Assembly (NCBI GenBank): GCA_020024475.1
Contig: JAHHTS010000063.1
Coordinates: 1-12,312, forward strand
Reading direction: 5' to 3'
Length of the DNA stretch: 12,312 bases
DNA from: Oscillospiraceae bacterium
Lineage (GTDB): Bacteria > Bacillota > Clostridia > Oscillospirales > Ruminococcaceae
Shown: in pieces, positions 6,905 through 12,312 of the stretch
Layout of the letters: every line of letters starts with the position of its first letter
Position numbering within the stretch: the first letter of the stretch is position 1
The notes under the pieces: generated by a model
Seen by the model: the letters and a program-made list of their open reading frames with translations, nothing else
Databases searched by the model: none
Told to the model about the DNA's origin: nothing
Translations under genes and position numbers: made by a program

Positions 6905-7201
6905 GTATAAATACTTTATGTTCTACAATGTGTAAGATGTGTTTATAAAAATAATCAAAAAAACTGAGTATGTGGACAAAAGAAAGATACTCATTACAAT
7001 AATACGTAGTTATTGTTTGACAATAAAGCAAACTTTATTCTGTTTTTTTGTATGTTAGTTGGATATGGTTTTATATTGCTTAGGCTGTTAAGCAATAACT
7101 ATTCTTTCTATTTGTTCAAAGAACTCGTAAACTCGTCAATTATCGCCTTGGCTATCTTTGGGTGAATGTTTATTTCTTAAAAATGTGAATTAACAGATAG
7201 A
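6905..7201. other. Intergenic leader region of the two-component operon
   Basis: No full gene is seen here. Three inverted repeats occur: ATTGT/ACAAT at 7012-7024, a 7-bp stem at 7022-7039 followed by seven T, and a 9-bp stem (TATTGCTTA) at 7074-7097 with a 6-nt loop. On the minus strand a stop-to-stop frame covers 7108-7170 and reads NIHPKIAKAIIDEFTSSLNK, which looks protein-like but has no start codon. A TATCTTTG box on the plus strand at 7153-7160 and one on the minus strand at 7249-7256 fit the Bacteroides -7 consensus, but neither has a good -33 element. Confidence 0.4.
7022..7049 (+). terminator. Possible intrinsic terminator in the kinase upstream region
   Basis: AATAAAG (7022-7028) pairs with CTTTATT (7033-7039) around CAAA. 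A run of seven T follows at 7043-7049 after a 3-nt gap. The stem is short and AT-rich. No plus-strand gene lies directly upstream, so its use is unclear. Confidence 0.25.
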
Positions 7202-7351
7202 ATGTGGTTTATTTTGTTTTTGTCTGCGCTTTTGTACTTTTTACGCTACAAAGATAACTTCTGTTTGGTAATCTGTATTCTCTTTGGGCTGTTTTTTATC
7301 TTATGGGCAAGTTGGCGTGCTTTAATATTGAGTTTTAACATTTGGGAATAA
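7202..7351 (+). CDS. Small hydrophobic ORF, 49 residues, two predicted membrane segments
   Basis: ATG 7202 to TAA 7349-7351 encodes MWFILFLSALLYFLR, a short charged turn (YKDN), then a second hydrophobic helix (about 20-35) and a polar end with W and N residues. The alternation of two hydrophobic helices around a positively charged loop is typical of a real small membrane protein or of the end of a larger one. The pattern LFGLFFILWASWR faintly recalls the last helix region of prolipoprotein diacylglyceryl transferase, so a remnant of such a gene is possible, but the match is too weak to name it. The frame is open upstream only to 7181. It ends 75 bp before the module C peptide gene. Whether it is translated is unknown. 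Confidence 0.35.
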   Translation: MWFILFLSALLYFLRYKDNFCLVICILFGLFFILWASWRALILSFNIWE

Positions 7352-7360
7352 TTGAGAATG

Positions 7361-7388
7361 TATTATTTTTTTTCTACAAAAAATAATA
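7361..7388. repeat. 11-bp inverted repeat next to the module C promoter
   Basis: TATTATTTTTT at 7361-7371 and AAAAAATAATA at 7378-7388 are perfect inverted repeats with a 6-nt gap, all A-T. The right arm ends 3 bp before the -7 promoter element at 7392. It may be a terminator for leftward or rightward transcripts or a protein site (a UP-like or operator element). Confidence 0.4.
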
Positions 7389-7391
7389 CCA

Positions 7392-7399
7392 TACGTTTG
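7392..7399 (+). promoter_or_regulatory. Bacteroides-type -7 promoter element (TACGTTTG) of module C
   Basis: TACGTTTG fits the known Bacteroides -7 consensus TAnnTTTG exactly. A T-rich stretch (7366-7373) occupies the -33 position, though without a clear TTTG. Transcription would start around 7405, giving a short leader before the ATG at 7427. This differs from the other three peptide genes, which have long leaders carrying the AAGAAAGGAGG element. Confidence 0.5.
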
Positions 7400-7426
7400 T
7401 CCCAGTTAATTTAAAAGTATATTGAT

Positions 7427-7669
7427 ATGAGTAAAAAAATAAAGATTTTAATTTTTGTTTTTATGATGACAAGTTTTTTTGTTGTAAATGGTTTTGTTGT
7501 TAATCATTCAAATCATGCTTTGGTAAGTTTTGAAAATATAGAAGCTTTGGCTGCAGAAGAAAGTGGATCTTCTAATAAGGTGAGTTGTATAGCTGTTGGT
7601 ACTATTTGTGTGGGTATTAATGTAAATAATCAAGTGGGAAAATTTCCAGGATTAAAATATGGTTATTAA
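7427..7669 (+). CDS. NVEALA-type exported small peptide, module C (two Cys in tail)
   Basis: This 80-residue protein is the shortest of the four. MSKKIK leads into a hydrophobic core (about 7-25). The motif ENIEALA is at 36-42, followed by AEESGSSN in place of the SSSEGG of the other copies. The predicted tail of about 38 residues holds only two Cys (54 and 61), enough for one disulfide, and ends KFPGLKYGY. The start follows an A-rich region and a Bacteroides-type promoter about 30 bp upstream. The propeller gene begins 2 bp after its stop, without the hairpin that separates these genes in the other modules, so peptide and propeller are likely made in more equal amounts here. The function is unknown. 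Confidence 0.83.
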   Translation: MSKKIKILIFVFMMTSFFVVNGFVVNHSNHALVSFENIEALAAEESGSSNKVSCIAVGTICVGINVNNQVGKFPGLKYGY

Positions 7670-7671
7670 TA

Positions 7672-8760
7672 ATGATTGGTATGTTGGGGAGATTTATATA
7701 CATATATGTTGCTCTATTTTTCGCATCCTGTCAAGTAGAATTGGAAGCGATTCAAGAAACTACGCCTTTATTATATACAAAGGCTAGCCATTTGCATTTT
7801 GCTTATGAGGATAATTTAAATCTTACTGAACTTAATATTATAGCGCCTACTAAAATTGTTTGGTGTGATTCTATTTGCGTAATCCTTACACCTCAAAGTC
7901 ATTACCGTATCGTAGTTTATGACCTTCGGTCTGGTGAGTTAAAGCGGTTTGTTCCTGCAGGAATTGGTAAAAATGAAGGGTCGTATTTTTTGAATCTTCA
8001 CCGCATGGGTTCTGTCGTGTCTTCTTTTGATTATGGAATGGGACGTCTCGTAGAAATAGATTTAATGCATTATACAGATCCTGGCTATGAGCCAAAATTT
8101 ACAGAATTGGCAGGAAATCCATTGGGAGCTATTCATAATGGAAAACAGATAATTTCAACAGGAATTTATACTCAAGGAAGATATTGTTGTTTCAATACGG
8201 AAAATCATATCGAAACGTATTCTGTAGCATATCCTAATTGTGCAAATCAAAGTATGAGTGATAGCTTGAAAAGTATATTTTATGCAAGTAATAGTCTTGT
8301 GTTCCATCCACTAGGGAAGCGTATAGCTTGTGCTAATATGCAATATGGATGTTTGGATATTTGTGAAGTTATTAATGATTCTTTGAAGCGTATAAATGAA
8401 GTTCATTTGACTCGTGCAAATATTAAAGTTCAGCACAAACGTTTGAGTCGAAAGTCAACATGGTATCCTATAGCATATGGAGAACGCAATCTTTTTGGTT
8501 TTTGTGATTTGGCTGTTTCTGATGAATATATATATGCTCTTTATTCGGGTCGTAGTTATGAAGAATATGGTACAGATATAGATAAGGGACGTGTTATTTT
8601 TATTTTTGATTGGACAGGTCATCATGTAAGAACATTACATATCCCGATTAGTTGTTCATCAATAAGCTATGATAGTAATCGCGATATAATTTATGCACTT
8701 GCTCAGGAAAATGGTCATTCGGAAATAATAACAATTAATCCATCATCCAATAATGAATAA
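7672..8760 (+). CDS. BF3164-like six-bladed propeller lipoprotein (module C)
   Basis: This 362-residue protein has a signal sequence ending LFFASC, with the lipidation Cys at 20. A start at the second ATG (7681) would put the Cys at 17, as in two of the other propellers, and is an equally good choice. The body carries the loop GIGKNEG at about 97-103, equivalent to GRGPNEF and GRGENE in the other copies, and the blade strand YIYALYSG at about 286-293. It is intact and has the usual length of this TolB-like propeller lipoprotein family. It is presumably membrane-anchored, facing the periplasm or surface, with a binding role. It lies 2 bp after the peptide gene and overlaps the DUF1573 gene by 8 bp, so the three genes form a tight operon. 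It has many cysteines (for example 65, 69 and a CC pair) for an exported protein. Confidence 0.87.
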   Translation: MIGMLGRFIYIYVALFFASCQVELEAIQETTPLLYTKASHLHFAYEDNLNLTELNIIAPTKIVWCDSICVILTPQSHYRIVVYDLRSGELKRFVPAGIGKNEGSYFLNLHRMGSVVSSFDYGMGRLVEIDLMHYTDPGYEPKFTELAGNPLGAIHNGKQIISTGIYTQGRYCCFNTENHIETYSVAYPNCANQSMSDSLKSIFYASNSLVFHPLGKRIACANMQYGCLDICEVINDSLKRINEVHLTRANIKVQHKRLSRKSTWYPIAYGERNLFGFCDLAVSDEYIYALYSGRSYEEYGTDIDKGRVIFIFDWTGHHVRTLHIPISCSSISYDSNRDIIYALAQENGHSEIITINPSSNNE

Positions 8761-9175
8761 GCGTGAATTAATAATTACAATAATATTAGCTATTATTTGT
8801 TGTACCATTTGTTTGTATGTATTTTGGCCACAAGATTATGAATATAAATCTTTTATGGCTTCTCCAACAACTATAAGCTTTAAGGAAGACACGTTACAAT
8901 TGGGGACAATATTGTATAATAATGAGAAATTAGCTGTTTTTTATTTTACAAATACGGGTGCAGTTCCTTTATTGATAAATAATGTGCGTTCTTCTTGTGA
9001 TTGTACATCGGTAAAATGGGAAAAACGTCCTGTAAATCCAGGTGAAACAGGTGAAATAAAAGTTGTATTTAAACCTAATTCATTAGGAATGTTTTTGAAG
9101 ACAATAAAGGTGTATTGTAATACATCTGAGCAAATTATAAACTTAAAACTTCGTGGGAATGTAATAGAAAAATGA
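8753..9175 (+). CDS. DUF1573 family protein with N-terminal membrane anchor (module C)
   Basis: This 140-residue protein starts MNKRE, then has a single hydrophobic segment (about 6-25) that acts as an uncleaved anchor or signal. An exported domain follows with the DUF1573 pattern: a strand FKEDTLQLGTI, FYFTNTGAVPLLINNV, the Cys pair SSCDCTS (Cys 82 and 84), PGETGEIKVVF, then LKLRGN at the end. The family has an Ig-like fold related to ASH/MSP-type domains and no established activity. The CxC pair occupies the place of the usual CGCT motif. Its start lies 8 bp inside the propeller gene (ATGAATAA), so it is translationally coupled. In this module it takes the position held by thioredoxin-like genes in modules A, B and D. 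A terminator follows. Confidence 0.9.
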   Translation: MNKRELIITIILAIICCTICLYVFWPQDYEYKSFMASPTTISFKEDTLQLGTILYNNEKLAVFYFTNTGAVPLLINNVRSSCDCTSVKWEKRPVNPGETGEIKVVFKPNSLGMFLKTIKVYCNTSEQIINLKLRGNVIEK

Positions 9176-9205
9176 TTCTTGATATTTAACATGGATACGG
9201 TGGAT

Positions 9206-9232
9206 AAGGTAATGTTTTTATTTACCTTTTTT
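9206..9232 (+). terminator. Intrinsic terminator after module C
   Basis: AAGGTAA (9206-9212) pairs perfectly with TTACCTT (9222-9228) around a 9-nt loop. A T-run covers 9227-9232. It lies 30 bp after the DUF1573 stop and just before the AAGAAAGGAGG element of module D. It separates the two modules and implies a promoter for module D after it, though none is clear. Confidence 0.55.
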
Positions 9233-9236
9233 AAAT

Positions 9237-9247
9237 AAGAAAGGAGG
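9237..9247 (+). promoter_or_regulatory. Conserved AAGAAAGGAGG element upstream of peptide gene 4
   Basis: This is the third exact copy of the 11-mer, ending 105 nt before the ATG at 9353. A GTG at 9253-9255 has ideal spacing but opens only three codons (GTG TTA ATT) before TGA at 9262-9264. As in module A, ribosomes captured here would stop almost at once. The 9248-9352 leader is AT-rich with no recognised promoter. Confidence 0.55.
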
Positions 9248-9352
9248 TGTTTGTGTTAATTTGAAAATAAGACTTAATGATTTTTAGATTATTGCAGTAT
9301 TGCGATAAATATGTGAATGGTAAATTATGTTGTAAAATTTAACCAAGGGAAT

Positions 9353-9676
9353 ATGAAAAAGAAATTGTTGATATTGTCATTTATGTTTTCTGTTTTTGTT
9401 TTGGCAATGGTAAGCACCTCTATTATTTTAGATAACCAAAATGAAAATATGAATAATTTTGGTTTGTCGTTAATTAATGCGGAGGCTATTGCTTCTTCCT
9501 CTGAGGGTGGAAGTGGAATTACTCTATTTAGGGTCTGTTCTAGGAAATCGGGAGATGTTCTTTGTAGTGCTCGAAGAGGAAATAGAAAATGGGCGATAAA
9601 TGTAAATTTGAGATTTGGAGTAGCAGGAGGAGTCGTTTGTCCTGAATGTCCAGATCAAGATTTTGACTATGAATAG
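9353..9676 (+). CDS. NVEALA-type exported small peptide, module D (four Cys in tail)
   Basis: The ATG at 9353 is preferred over the earlier in-frame ATG at 9317 because it gives a normal signal start (MKKKLLILSF) and 107 residues. It is followed by a hydrophobic core to about 25. The motif INAEAIA is at 41-47, then SSSEGGSG. The predicted tail of about 60 residues is strongly basic in the middle (SARRGNRKW) and has Cys 62, 71, 96 and 99. The last two form CPEC, a CxxC-like arrangement that could be a disulfide or metal-binding pair. The acidic end is DQDFDYE. The tail is unlike those of the other modules. A nested hairpin follows before the propeller gene. The function is unknown. Confidence 0.84.
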   Translation: MKKKLLILSFMFSVFVLAMVSTSIILDNQNENMNNFGLSLINAEAIASSSEGGSGITLFRVCSRKSGDVLCSARRGNRKWAINVNLRFGVAGGVVCPECPDQDFDYE

Positions 9677-9683
9677 ATTTTTT

Positions 9684-9729
9684 GATGTCTTCAAAATAAG
9701 AGCTGTTCCAGCTTGAATTTGAGGACATC
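9684..9729 (+). terminator. Nested hairpin between peptide gene 4 and propeller gene 4
   Basis: GATGTCTTCAAA (9684-9695) pairs with TTTGAGGACATC (9718-9729) over 12 bp with one G-U pair. Inside it a second stem, AGCTG (9701-9705) with CAGCT (9709-9713), closes a 3-nt loop. It begins 8 nt after the peptide stop and ends 29 nt before the ATG at 9759. There is no T-run, so an attenuator or RNA-stabilising structure is more likely than a strict terminator. Confidence 0.5.
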
Positions 9730-9758
9730 TATTGTTGGAAAATAATAAATTGTTTGCT

Positions 9759-10781
9759 ATGAAGAGTTTATGTGTATTACTTGTTTTTGTTGTACTTTAT
9801 GCCTGTCAAGAGGCTTCTCGGTATGATAAGCAAACATATTCAGATATTTCTGTGGTGGAAAAACTGAATGGTCAGGAAGTTGTTCTTCAGGATTCTATAT
9901 TTTTTACGACTCCTAAAATTATGATACAGGATAGTTTGTGTTGTATATTTGATTTAGGAGCTAGAGAAGGGCATTTCTGTCATATATTCACTTATCCTGA
10001 TTTTACTTATAAATATTCAATGGTAAAAGTAGGAAGAGGTGAAAATGAAATCATAAATCCATCTAGAGTAAGGTTATACAAAAACCATGTTTATATAGTT
10101 GATAATCTTCGACAAAAAATTTGGTGTTATGATATTACTAATCCAGATACCCAGCCAATATGTTCTTATGCATTTAAAGATTTTCTTTATGATTTTGTCA
10201 TTTTAAATGATGGAAGTCTGGTTGTTAGTTCTGTTGTAAACAAAATTTATCGAATTAATCGATATGATTCTCAGGGCAACATTCTTGATAGTTTATTACA
10301 AATACCTTCTTATAGGCGTGATAATCGAAGCTTGTCCAACATAAATGAGATATGGCTTTCGCTCTTGGGATATGACTCACAGGATAATGTGCTTGTTTTA
10401 GGAACAAAGTTTGGAGAGGTTTTGGAAACATTAAATATGAAAACAAAAGAGTATAGAATTGCAGTAGGCCCGGGTGGTAAACCTGCATTTGATTACAAAG
10501 GGAAAAATATCGTTATACCAGGTAAGATTCTTGGTTTTAATGAAATAAGTGTATATGGAGAATATATTTATGCTCTTTTTTCGGGAATAAGTCAAAAGGA
10601 TTTTATTTGGAATGATACTGATGAAAATTATAAATTGTACGTATATACTAAACAAGGTAAACCTATTAAGTGTTATCAGTTTGATCGTCCGGTTTCTTCA
10701 TGCTGCATTGATTGGAAACGTAAAAAAATATATGCTACGGATAAGACATCTGAATGGATGCTATCAGTATTTGAGTTTTAG
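9759..10781 (+). CDS. BF3164-like six-bladed propeller lipoprotein (module D)
   Basis: The ATG at 9759 gives the clean lipoprotein signal MKSLCVLLVFVVLYAC, with Cys 16 in the lipobox. The upstream TTG frame at 9732 would only add residues before the signal. The 340-residue protein has the loop GRGENE at 92-97 and repeated blade strands (for example PHVYIVDN-like VYIVDNLRQKIWCYD). Near the end the strand YIYALFSG precedes KLYVYTKQGKPIKCY, which parallels EIHVFDEEGCPIKK in the module B copy and shows the two are true paralogues. The gene is intact. It is separated from the peptide gene by a hairpin and from the thioredoxin-like gene by only 5 bp. No catalytic motif is visible, and a periplasmic or surface binding role is presumed. 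Confidence 0.87.
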   Translation: MKSLCVLLVFVVLYACQEASRYDKQTYSDISVVEKLNGQEVVLQDSIFFTTPKIMIQDSLCCIFDLGAREGHFCHIFTYPDFTYKYSMVKVGRGENEIINPSRVRLYKNHVYIVDNLRQKIWCYDITNPDTQPICSYAFKDFLYDFVILNDGSLVVSSVVNKIYRINRYDSQGNILDSLLQIPSYRRDNRSLSNINEIWLSLLGYDSQDNVLVLGTKFGEVLETLNMKTKEYRIAVGPGGKPAFDYKGKNIVIPGKILGFNEISVYGEYIYALFSGISQKDFIWNDTDENYKLYVYTKQGKPIKCYQFDRPVSSCCIDWKRKKIYATDKTSEWMLSVFEF

Positions 10782-10786
10782 AAAAC

Positions 10787-11326
10787 ATGAAAAAATATTT
10801 GATTGTGATTGTCATGGTGTGTTGTATTATCGCGTGTAAAAATGATACTCAGAAGCTTGCCGATTTAATAAATCAGATTATAGGTAGGAAAATAGAGATG
10901 CCTCCATATTCAAAGGCACAAATTTTAGGAATTCCAACACCTATAGTAGATTCATTATTTAGAAAAAATAAAATAATTATTTATACACCTCCGTTATTGT
11001 GTACTTCTTGTAATCTTGATTGTTTAGAGGAATGGAAAATATATATAAATGAATTAAAAAAGTATAAAGATATTTGTTTTGTTTTTATTTTTTCATTAAG
11101 GGATGAGAATGAATTAACAAACACATTGAAAGAATTTGATTTTAATTATCCAGTAATATATGACACAAATGATATTTTTATACAAAAAAATCAAATATTG
11201 GCTAATCCTGTGTTTTATACTCTTCTCGTAAATAAAGATAATCAAATTATTATGGTTGGAAATCCTATAGGTAATGAATCATTGTGGAAGTTATATAAGC
11301 AACAAATACAACTGTTGTCTCAATAA
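10787..11326 (+). CDS. Thioredoxin-like (TlpA-type) lipoprotein, module D
   Basis: This 179-residue protein has the signal MKKYLIVIVMVCCIIAC with a good lipobox (Cys 17). After a linker, the strand KIIIYTPPL leads to C72-T-S-C75 followed by Cys 79, in the same relative place as C72-V-P-C75 of the module B copy. Later elements FVFIFSLRD, YPVIYDTN, and FYTLLVNKDNQIIMVGNPIGN match the thioredoxin-like fold order and align with the module B protein. It is expected to be a periplasmic thiol-disulfide protein tethered by a lipid; its electron partner is not encoded here. It lies 5 bp after the propeller gene in the same operon. The hairpin TTTGTA/TACAAA (11329-11344) directly after its stop may end or attenuate the transcript. 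Confidence 0.85.
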   Translation: MKKYLIVIVMVCCIIACKNDTQKLADLINQIIGRKIEMPPYSKAQILGIPTPIVDSLFRKNKIIIYTPPLLCTSCNLDCLEEWKIYINELKKYKDICFVFIFSLRDENELTNTLKEFDFNYPVIYDTNDIFIQKNQILANPVFYTLLVNKDNQIIMVGNPIGNESLWKLYKQQIQLLSQ

Positions 11327-11389
11327 ATTTTGTATTTATACAAACAAATTAATCGCAATACTGTTGAATTTTTATATTTAAATACTCAG

Positions 11390-12274
11390 ATGAAATGGCC
11401 AAACGGCAAATATGTTTTTTATTTTATTCAGATAATACTTATTGTTTTGTTGATTATTTTTAATGTTTTAAATGATTGTCTTATTAATAAAACTATGACA
11501 AGTATTTTGCATTTTATAATTGGCGGTATAGCTGTTTGTTGTTTGCCAAGGATATTATTCTGTTTTAATATTTGTACCCATGGATTAATTTCTTTGTCTC
11601 TAATTTTTTGGGGAATATGTGAAACTTTTTATGGGTATTTGCAGTTATATGGTTGCATCGATTCTAATAATTATTTATATAAACTCACTGGTTCTTTTCA
11701 AAACCCCGGACCTTATGCCGGTTTTTTAGCAACTATTTTTCCTCTTCTATTGCAATTCTTTTTGCAGAAATCATCAATTAAAAATAAATGGTTTCGATTG
11801 CCGATGATTTTATTGTGTAATATAGGAATGTTGTTGTTGTTAAGTATTCTTCCTGCAACTATGAGTAGGGCAGCATGGTTGGCTGCAATTTTAGGTAGCG
11901 GTGTAGTATTGGCTAAATATTACAAATTATACGACCGATTAAGATTACTTATTGCAAAACATAAAATAATAACCGTATCAAGTTTTTGTATACTTGGCTT
12001 ATTGGTCCTTGCTCTATGCATAGGCATCTACTATTTAAAGAAAGACTCTGCAGATGGAAGACTGTTGGTGTGGAAAGTAACAGCTCGCATTATAGTAGAA
12101 CATCCTTGGTTTGGTGTCGGTGTAGGAGGTTTTAGCGGAGCTTACGGCAAGGCTCAAGCCAATTATTTTGCTTCTGGTGAAGCTACGGAACAGGAAGAAT
12201 ATTTGGCCGGTTCGCCCGAGTATGTTTTCAATGAATTCTTGCAGATAGCTGCAGAAACAGATAGTGTAAAATAA
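11390..12274 (+). CDS. O-antigen ligase-like membrane protein, C-terminally truncated
   Basis: The ATG at 11390 is preferred over a TTG at 11330. It gives 294 residues with about seven membrane helices (first at 8-27). Family signs are GSFQNPGPYAGFLA, TMSRAAWLA, and the periplasmic loop DGRLLVWKVTARIIVEHPWFGVGVGGF, all typical of the Wzy/WaaL-type O-antigen ligase family (PF04932). The protein stops right after EFLQIAAE-TDSVK. In this family that position (usually AAETG followed by hydrophobic residues) leads into further membrane helices, and in Bacteroides often a long C-terminal part with repeats, so roughly half of the protein is missing. The cause is probably an insertion or frameshift at about 12260. 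It is unlikely to be active as it stands. It lies 63 bp after module D on the same strand. Confidence 0.75.
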   Translation: MKWPNGKYVFYFIQIILIVLLIIFNVLNDCLINKTMTSILHFIIGGIAVCCLPRILFCFNICTHGLISLSLIFWGICETFYGYLQLYGCIDSNNYLYKLTGSFQNPGPYAGFLATIFPLLLQFFLQKSSIKNKWFRLPMILLCNIGMLLLLSILPATMSRAAWLAAILGSGVVLAKYYKLYDRLRLLIAKHKIITVSSFCILGLLVLALCIGIYYLKKDSADGRLLVWKVTARIIVEHPWFGVGVGGFSGAYGKAQANYFASGEATEQEEYLAGSPEYVFNEFLQIAAETDSVK

Positions 12275-12284
12275 ACTGTGTCAC
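12260..12284 (+). mobile_element. Possible insertion-sequence end interrupting the ligase gene
   Basis: The sequence from 12260 (GATAGTGTAAAATAAACTGT and onward) is where the ligase-like protein departs from its family. Its GTGTAAAAT...ACTGTGTCA composition recalls the outer ends of IS256-type elements. Only about 50 bp follow before the window ends, so no transposase can be seen. The call rests on memory of such ends plus the break in the protein. Confidence 0.3.
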
Positions 12285-12312
12285 GCATTATTTCCTATTA
12301 GAAAACTTATCG

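Noticed and set aside
7153..7160. TATCTTTG as a plus-strand promoter
   Set aside because: The nearest TTTG upstream is at 7111-7114, too far for a -33 element, and no clear gene begins just downstream except the uncertain small ORF at 7202.

Overview
The window looks like a Bacteroidales (Bacteroides/Parabacteroides-type) chromosome. The evidence is the set of families present: NVEALA-type small exported peptides, BF3164-like and DUF5128-like six-bladed propeller lipoproteins, DUF1573 proteins and small thioredoxin-like lipoproteins. The genes have A-rich start regions, and there is one TAnnTTTG-type promoter candidate. The DNA is strongly AT-rich, which suits an accessory, fast-evolving region. 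No RNA gene, CRISPR array or intact transposase was seen.

The layout is a tandem array of one repeating module: a short peptide with a conserved exported leader (N-x-EA-[LI]-A motif) and a divergent Cys-containing tail, then a propeller lipoprotein, then a third-slot protein that is either thioredoxin-like (CxxC) or DUF1573 (CxC). The window opens in the tail of a DUF1573 gene from a preceding module (1-157). Module A (295-2422) is peptide, DUF5128-like propeller, and a thioredoxin-like gene broken by an in-frame amber codon at 2111-2113. Module B (2620-4551) is peptide, a BF3164-like propeller broken by a one-base frameshift at an A6 tract (3117-3122), and an intact CVPC thioredoxin-like gene. 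Module C (7427-9175) is peptide, propeller, DUF1573, all intact, followed by a terminator. Module D (9353-11326) is peptide, propeller, thioredoxin-like, all intact, followed by an O-antigen-ligase-like gene that is cut short near the right edge.

Between modules B and C lies a minus-strand two-component system (histidine kinase 6904-5579, then an OmpR-type regulator 5565-4885). It is flanked by a small unrecognised ORF with less AT-rich DNA (4649-4888) and by a 522-bp intergenic region. That region holds hairpins, a possible coding remnant and an untracked 49-residue membrane ORF (7202-7351).

Two cis-acting patterns recur. An identical 11-mer, AAGAAAGGAGG, lies 100, 101 and 105 nt before the start of three of the four peptide genes. 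From family knowledge it matches the complement of the Bacteroides 16S rRNA 3' end. Separately, hairpins of unrelated sequence sit between the peptide gene and the propeller gene in those same three modules. I infer that the peptide is made in excess of the downstream proteins and that its leader is under translation-linked or RNA-level control. All peptide, propeller and third-slot products carry export signals, so the system acts in the envelope. Its biochemical function is unknown; a disulfide-related role is only a hypothesis.
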